30,195 nt of DNA. It comes from a virus. The DNA lies in the IMG/VR virus record IMGVR_UViG_3300025849_000149, positions 1 through 30,195 of that record; one strand, 5' to 3'. Under the pieces are notes generated by a model, which had not been told where the DNA came from, ran no database searches, and saw only the letters and a list, made by a program, of their open reading frames with translations. Positions 16,401 to 25,400 of this stretch are shown piece after piece; position 1 is the first letter of the stretch, and every line of letters starts with the position of its first letter. A program made the position numbers and the translations under genes.

Positions 16401-19400
16401 TATTCATGTTTATAATCCCGCCTAATTCTTCGGCTATACCTGTGTCTTGGTGGGTGCTAACGTCGTAAGAAGCATATAAATCTTGTTCCCGTTGCGGTAA
16501 TCTACTAATATACACGGCAACATCTTCTTCAGATACCATATTATCCCCATTGTAGTTGAATGATGGGTCTAGTGGTACTTCTCCGTTAGCCATAGCTGTT
16601 ATATATTGTATTATGTCATAATGTTGCGCGGTGGTGCGACCCGTACCTATGGCTTCTTGCCCATAAGTATTAACCCAGTACGCTTCTACTGCATCTCTAA
16701 CGTCTACTTCTTTAAGGTCTGGGTTAGCATCTAAAACCCCTTTGGCATCTTGGTAAGAAGCGTCTACTCCTAAGTAAGTAAACCCATAGTCAAGCTCGTT
16801 AACTGTAGTAAAGTTTGCATCATCTACAGTGTTCATAACCTCCACATACATGGGAGTACCTACAACATTAGCATTCTCTAGTGCGAGCCGTACTTCTATA
16901 GGGTTGCCAGAATTAACCGCTGTTTGTATGTCAGGGTTAGAGAATATTAGATTTGCAAAAGGATCTCCACCTAGAGGCCCTGCTCCTCCGTCTGTTGGCA
17001 TGCTCATGCCTAGTGTTACGCCCGCTGTAGTACCCCCTACCAAACCTTCCATAGTGGCTGATCCGGCAATGTTCCCAGCAACATCTCTGTCTGTTACGCC
17101 CGCGTTATACAAGTATACTTCTGTAGCGCCTTGAGTAAACCCGCCTTGTATTACCTCTGTAGCAGTGTCTTTAGTGAGAGTAGTAGCAACACCTTCAACA
17201 CGCTGGGCCACTTCCTTAACTACTTTTTTAGTTGCGGAGGAAAGTATTGCATTATCTAAGGCAAACGCACCAAAAGGCGCTGTGGCGGCTACCATTACTG
17301 TAGCTGCAGTACCCGATTTTATGGCTATTTCCGCAGCCTTTGCCTCTATGTCGCCCTCATACCCACTACGTTCTAACTCTAGTTTAGCCTCTTCGTACGT
17401 GCTATATGTAGTCTCTCCAAACGCTTCTGCTAGGTCTAATATGACGTTGACGCTTACAGCAGTGCTAGACCCAGATGCTAGACCCTCAGCTATTTCTTTA
17501 CCTAAAATCTTAGTAGAGGCTAGACTAGTGAGCCTACCGGCAGTAGCAGAAATACCCAAACTAACGAAAAATGTAGGTAGCTCATCCCCTAGGTAAGTTC
17601 CCAAGAACACGTCTGGTTTGTCAATAACCTCACCAAATACGGCAGTTACGGTATCTATTGCTCCATCTGCAGCAGCTATATTCTCAGACATTTCTTTTTG
17701 ATCTTCTAGGTATATGTCCGGTAGATACCCCCGAGCCAAACTTTCCATCATGTTATGTAATTGAGTAGCATCATTATCTACTACACTTATATAATCTATA
17801 TCACTAGACAGTTCTGCATATTTATCTCTAAATATCTGGTCAGCTTCTTCTCGGCTTTTACCTTCCGCCAAAGCCTGCCTTCTAAATGCATCAGCTTCTT
17901 TTTCTGCTCCTATGCCTTGCATCCATGCCCCAAACCCACGTAGTGAGGTTTCAACAAACGCGTTTATTTTAGTCGGGGTTTTCACTACATAATTAGCCAA
18001 AAATTGCGTGTTGCCTTCAACGTTTTCAAGCTCTTCTTTTAGTACCAACAGGGATAACTCTTCGTCTCCCTCTAAGGTATCTTTACTTTCTAGTGCTTCT
18101 ATTTGCGCCCTTAGCGTATCTTCGTTGTCTTTGGAAGTTTGTAGCCAATCTCTAGCCACACGTATTATCCAAGGCAGCTCACTATCAGGAACGGCAAACC
18201 GACCATCATCTTCTGGTGCTGCGGCTATCGCTGCTTGTACATCTTTTATTTGGTCTATCTGGTCTTGGGGTGCCTCTATGTTTTCCATGTGCAGCACGGT
18301 AGCATTTAACGCCGCATCTGTAGGTGCTTGCGCCAAGAATGTCATATAAGAAGCAGGACTATTTTTTGCTAAATCGTCTATACCACTAAACATAGGAGTT
18401 TGTTCATATACTTTTACTAGGGGTTCAGAACCATCTTCATTTAGGCGATATTTTAAACCTCCACCCACATCGTAACGGTAAGTTTCAAACTCTTGAGTTG
18501 AAGAGTTCCATTCCCGCATAGTATGTCCGTCGCCACCCCACACAATATCTCCAGTGTTAGGGTCTACCGTGTAGGACACGTTGTTCATGCTTATGTCCCT
18601 AAGATCGGCATCCGACATACCCAAGAAACTCATAGTTGACGATAGGCGAAAATCAAAACTAGATTCTCCTGTAGCTTCTTGTATAACACCGTCATACATA
18701 CTTACTAGGCTAGGATTGTCTTCCCCAAGTTCTATTTGGGCATCAAGCACATCAACGTTGTTTTCAAATATTTCAATTAACTCTGCGCCCGTGGCAGTAG
18801 ACTGGTTTAATAAAACTGTAGCCATATTTTGTAGTTGTGTAGGGCTAAGTTGAGTTATGTCTACCCCCCTATATTCAAGGGCTTTGGCCACATTACTACC
18901 TACGGCGGCATTTAATCTAGTGGTAAACTCTTCGTTAGTTACCGGAGCGCCTTCTTTCATACCCGTACTAAGGTAATGCTGCGCTACATCTGCTGCTGTT
19001 ACCGTTTCGCCATCTGAGGGCTGCACATTATTTATAGAAGCATACTCTTCTAATGCTTCTTGGTTAGCTAGTTCGGGGTTAAATTGAACTAATGTAGCTA
19101 AATACAAGTCTTCGTACTGTAGCGCTAACGCAGCATCTAAATTCTGTGTCTCCGTAGTTAACTCACCAAGAGCGTTGTTATAGGCTACACTAAGGGGTTC
19201 AAACTCAAGCTGTAGGGTTTCTATCTCGCCCTCTAATATATTTATTTGGCTTATAATGGCAGGAGCGGCAGCGGTGTATTGAGCATTAAACGCGGTAAAA
19301 TTGTCAACATCGTCTTGTGTAGCATAATCGGCATTAGCAAGATCGCTCAGTCGGTTTCTTTCTGCCACCATATCTGTTAGGTCATCTTCATACCGTTTTT

Positions 19401-22400
19401 TATCGTTGAGCAGCCCAACGTATTGGTCATCTAGGGTGTTGTATTGTGCTGCTAAGTCTTTTGCTTCTCCATAGTCCCCTGATATTTTATCGCTAAAATC
19501 TGAAAACTCATCCGATACCGCCTGTAACCCGCCCGCTTGGTACGCACTCTTAATAGCCTCTACAGTACCTTGAGCTATCGTGGCTAAAAATATTTCCCCC
19601 GTTGCTCCACCTAGCATGGCAGCGTTTAGCGCGTTCCTAACCGCCGAAGTTAGTAGTTTAGGCCCTATAGCATCTGCTAGTGCACCGTCTAATTTAGATA
19701 TTGCTTCTACAGATACTAATTCACGGCTAAGTATCTTAGCTTTATCTTGATCACTTAAATCCCTACCTAATAACTCGGAACCAATAGCCTCTTCAAATAC
19801 AGTTTTTAAGCCATCGCCTAGGCCATCCCATGACTCTTTACCCGCCGCACTCAGTCCGGCTACAAATTTTTGTATGTCTTCTTCTACATCACCTGTCAAA
19901 CTCAAATCTAGGCTGCCTAGGGTAGTAAATTTACTCATAGACCCAAGCACTAAGTCTTCTACGGGGTTTAATATTCCTTTGTTTATGTCTGTCCCGATAG
20001 CCTTTAACGCGTCTTCTACACCTCTAAGAGCATTCTGAAATCCCGGCAAAGAACCTTTTAGGCCCTCTAGGTTTAGCAAGGCCGGTATGTCTTTTACGGC
20101 ATCAACAACAGGCTCTAGGAAGTCCATAGCTTCATCAGCTATATTTTCTATGGTGTTGAAAGCGCCCTTAACGTCGCCTAACATGCTATCAAAAAAGTTG
20201 TCCGCGCCAGTAATACTGTTAAACTCATCTATGACTACCCTACCAACAGACTCTGCAGCAGCCTCTTCAAGAGAATCTCCGTTTAACATGTTAGTCGCTA
20301 TGTCTACTATGCCATCTTGTATGTCTGGAGAAAATTTACTAAAGTCTATGCCTATATCACCAAGAGCCTTGCCAATGTACTCTTTACCGAAAACGCTAAG
20401 TAGGGCATCTCCTACGTTCCCACTACCTAGAACGCGTACTACATCAACCGTTTGCGCTGCCGTTAACGTCCCCAACCCTATATCTGCTAAAGCCAGTGCT
20501 TGGGCGGCTGCATTAGCCGCGTCTCCTATCTTGGCCACTTGTAATGCGGTTAACGCAGGGTTGTCTGCAAGGGCTGCCGCTTCGGCAGCTTTACCAGCTT
20601 TGTCGCCTTTCTCAGCGGCACGGGCGGCACTATCGGGATACTTAACTTTACCAGATATTTTTAGTGCCGCTACTATAGCACCAACGTAGTCCGATGTTTT
20701 TAGGGTATCCCCGTTTAATAATTTTGCTGCTGCTATCACCAACGCGCCCCCGGGCAATAGGCTAACGCCGGTGATAAATACGGGGTCGTTTAACGCCATA
20801 TCAAGAAAGCTGGGTTCTGGTGGTTGTTGCACCCAAACCATACTATAAGAACCAACAGGAGCATTTCCCCCACTTATGTCCATAAGCCACCCAGTAGGGC
20901 CGCCATCATATTGCGTTGCGCTGTATTCATTATCTTCAACGTTAAACATGTTGTACTGGTTCATGTTTTCCGGCCCACCAAACGGGGAGTAACCATCCTC
21001 TAGGTTTTGTAACAAGTTGTTATGGTTCTGTATTTCGTTAGTGCCACTATTTATACGCAAGTCGCTAGTAACATGCTCGGGCCATTTCATAAACAACCTA
21101 GTGGGATCGTACCAAAAGTCATGTTCTTGCCCGTGATTAAGCACTCCTAAAGAGAACCTATTAGAATTAAAGTTGTCCCATAAGGCCCTATACTCGGTTT
21201 CTTCGGCACCATTCCTGTCTTTACCGGATAACTCTTGCAACCGTGCCATATCAGCAGGTTCATATCCAAGTATATTAGTTTCTTGGTATAAAGGCATATC
21301 AAGAGCGGAGATTTCGCTATACCAAACGGACGAATATGCGTCAGCTAGAGCATCCTCTATCGGTATGTGGTGGTTTGGGTGCGCCGGAGAGCCGTCTACA
21401 TAATACAAGTTGCCATTCATAAAGTAACTACCTCCCAACATACTCAATCCGTAGGTAGATGGGTACCCGTACTCGTCGTATTTATCCATGTACATGTCAG
21501 TAACGTTACCTTGCACATACGGGAATAAGGTAGATCTATTGTCGTACATACTGGCCGCCAGATCGTACTTATACATGTCATCAAGCTCATCTAGAGTAGT
21601 GCCTGATCCTAAATCAAGGTCTGCGAATTGGCTTGGCCTTTCTTCGGATACCTCTGGCCGGTAAAGTAAGTCGGTCTCTAGCTGCCTAAACCCCTCTAAG
21701 TAATAACGTTCTTCAAAGGTTAAGGATTTTGGGTCAGTGTTAAATTTGTCTATAGCATCGGCGACAATACCATTCCATGTTTTGAAACTATCCGTACCAG
21801 CACCCTCAAAATCAAGACCCCGCAACAAGTCCGTATCTATAGTGAAGATGCCCTCCCCTTTCAATAACTCAGAACTGGGGAATAATTCTTTTAGTTTTTC
21901 AAAGTACAAAAAATCACTACTAATGTTAGTAAGTTTTTTGTCTCTAACTATCCCATCCCACATGTCTTTAACTGCTTCAGGAAACTTGTCCATTATCATG
22001 TCAGCAGTATCAAAATTCTTGTTCTGGGCCAAAACCAAATTCATGTAATACTGTCCAAGCTCTTCTTCCGAAGGCATAACGTCTACACCCCGCACAAAAT
22101 CGCGTGGGAGAGGTATCTCAGGCCTACCACCCTCCAGATTTGGCATCTGTAGTTCAAATATATCCTTGGTAGTTATTACCTTACTGCCGTCCTGCCCCAT
22201 AGGTACTTCAAACTGACGTGATTCTTGCCATATTTCGGGGTTATAGCTGTCTGGGAGTATCGTACCCTTAGAATACAAAGCTAAGAAATGTTCTGCTAGC
22301 GAGCTATTACTTACAGTTGTTAACGTCTCATATCTAGCTTCCCCGAGGTAATTATTTAAAAACCCTGATACAGACGTACCTAAGTACCAACTCCCAGCAA

Positions 22401-25400
22401 ACCTACCACCTTCATTTTGGGGAACACCATCATTTCTGTACTCCAAAATCTTATTATATCTTGGGTCAACCCAATCAAAGTCTCCATTAGCTATAGCAAG
22501 ATACCCTTCGATTAACTCTTCTGGCCGCAGTGGTATGCTATATCCTTGATATAAAAGGCCTTCGTTGTCTTTTAACTCTTGCCCATGCGCAAAACTAGTA
22601 GAACTAGCTTCACTACCCCTTCGACCCCATTGCCAACCTAGATCAGAAGCGGCAGCAGAGCCGGAAGATGCATAATACGCGTCATGTTCTTCGGCGTTTT
22701 TAACTGCAGCATTTTCCCATAAAGGGTCATGTTGGTTTATAACACCATCTCCATCGGTGTCAGCTCTAGCCCAACCTTCGGCAGTAACAAACCTATTGTC
22801 GTACATGTACGGGTCAGATATATTGTCGTAACCATCACCGTCAATATCCGCATCCCTCATGTCGGGCAAACCATCCCCGTCCATGTCGGGTAAACTCGCA
22901 TACCACGTATCATATTCCGCTTGCGTTTGGATATACGCAGACTCTGGGTTGTTGTTATCCATAGCATCAGCCACGCTACCCACACCATCGAGATCGTAGT
23001 CAAACCACTCACCGGGGTTATTTGGGAACATGTCGTACATGTCTGGGTTAACTGGCACGTCTGCTCTGGTTTCCGCATCCCCATCAGCATTAGGAGCGTT
23101 TTGCCAAGACTGCCAATGGTCGTAGTTTGGGAAGAACGTAGTAAGGAACTCAAGATCCGCAGCGCTAACTTCACCGTCTTTGTTTGCGTCTAGGTACGCT
23201 AGCTGCTCTGGGGTAAGGTCTCTTTCCTTTAGCTTATCAAAGTCAACTATTTGCCCTATGTGCGCCACACCGGAATGGAACATTTGGTTTGGCATATTTT
23301 CTACTTCGTCGTAGATATAACCATCTTTTAAATACTGCCGTATCTCTGCAGGTGGCGCACCAGTCCATGCCTCTGTAGGTGATACAACAGTGGACGTAGG
23401 GTATTCAACGTTTTCGGGTGGTGACTCTACTCCGGTGTATTCCTGCAGTCCAAGAGTAACAAACTTTTTCTGCTCTGGAGATAAACTATCTATAGCAGCT
23501 TTAAGTTTTTCCGCCTTATTGACATTCATGTGATAGGTTGTTTCACCACTATCTACACCTTGGATTAGCGCAACTGTGCCATTATCAGCCGGGTTCCATT
23601 CAGGGTTGTAGTTAATATCCGCCGGCCTAAATGCTTGGTCGAGCCTTTTACCCTTCCTAAACTCCTCGTCAAATAATAGTGCTTCTACATCAGTTAATTG
23701 TTTACCGAGGATGTTAAAGTCTGCGTACGCAGGTATTTCTTGCCCAAACTCGTCGTAGTACGTACCTGATAACGTAGGAGGCAAATCAAACTTACTGCTA
23801 TACAAATCATGAGTAGTTGATAGCTCAAATTGAGCTACATGTTCGTCTACGTTATATTTTTCGTGTAGGTATTTTTCTGCTTCACTAGCATTATACGTAT
23901 GATGCATTACATCCGCTTTAGGATGCCCCACGTAGGATTCCCCGGGGAACTTTTGATACGAGGTTATTAAGTTGGCTTCAGGGGGAGCATCTCTTATATC
24001 TCTAGCTAACTGCTTTTCAAGTTCAGTATCTAAAGTATTTATAAAATTATCCCAAGATTGCCACGGCTCTGGATTGTAAACCCTACGTCCGGAGATAGGA
24101 TCATTTCGCTGCGAGTCTTCATAAAATAGCCCATGCGACTTAATCCGCCGCAGCAGCGAACGTAGCACAGTATCGCTGGCTGAAGTTTTACTTGCATTAT
24201 ATTCGTTAAATTGATCTGCGAAAGGGTGTGGTTCTTTTTCCGCCGAACCGGGTACGTAGTGGTAATACTGCCCCCCAGCAGTTAACGCTCGTGTTTTAGC
24301 TTCTGCTGCTGCTGCGGCTTCATCGGCTATTCTTTTTGCTTCTGCTTCATCCGCTATTATTTTTGCTGCTGCTTCATCCGCTATTATTTTTGCTGCTGCG
24401 GCTTCATCCGCTATTATTTTTGCTGCTGCTGCTTCATCCGCTATTATTTTTGCTGCTGCTTCATCCGCTATTATTTTTGCTGCTGCTGCTTCATCCGCTA
24501 TTATTTTTGCTGCTGCTGCTTCATCCGCTATTATTTTTGCTGCTGCTTCATCCGCTATTATTTTTGCTGCTGCGGCTTCATCCGCTATTATTTTTGCTGC
24601 TGCGGCTTCATCCGCTATTATTTTTGCTGCTGCGGCTTCATCGGCTATTATTTTTGCTGCTGCTTCATCCGCTATTCTTTGTGAATCTGTTACGCCGTAG
24701 TTACCCTCGTCATCTTTAGGGACTTGTTGTAGGACATTTATAGCCTTATCAAGGTTAGCAGCGACTTCTTGTGGTGTAGCTGTAGGTACATAATTACCTT
24801 GGTCATCTTTAGCGCCGCCAATAGCACCGTCAGTAGCACCTTCAATGTCTAAACCAAAACCGGATCTAAGAATAATTAAGCCGTCAGTTAGAGCGTCTAG
24901 ATTTCCGCTGTTATCAATGTCAAATGCTTTATATAATTCTGATTCTTCGTGCGTTTTAATCCAGTCAAGGTATTCTAGTGCTTCTTCGGCCGTGCGAGTA
25001 GCGTCAGCGGCCATAGCTCCTTTTGTTACACCGTCACCCGACAAACCAAATAAATAACGAAGTACCAGCAACCCGTCAGTAAGTGCATCTACTACGCCGT
25101 TCTGATCTATATCTAAAGGAGAATAGGTGCCGTCTGCACGTACAAATTCGGCTGAGCGGGCTACGCCTTCTTGGTTTGGCCGCCCGCCTCCAAGATCAAC
25201 ATCTTGATCGGCCGGTTCAGGGGGCGTAATCACTTGTTCAGGGGGCGTAATCACTTGTTCAGGGGGCGTAATCACTTGTTCAGGGGGTGGGGACGGGAAT
25301 TCTACCTGCGACTTAAAAATATCATTGATTTGCTTGTCTGTTTGATTCTGGTCAGCAGAGCTATATTGGGCGTTATCCCTAACGGCATCAATGTAACGTT

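Noticed and set aside
24310-24678. Regular 27-30 base repeats that might look like a CRISPR array
   Set aside because: The units are contiguous, have no unique spacers, and are in frame within one long gene encoding KIIADEA helices.
24336-24719. Leu-rich + strand open frame
   Set aside because: It is the antisense shadow of the Ala-rich repeat; no ribosome binding site and pure low-complexity composition.
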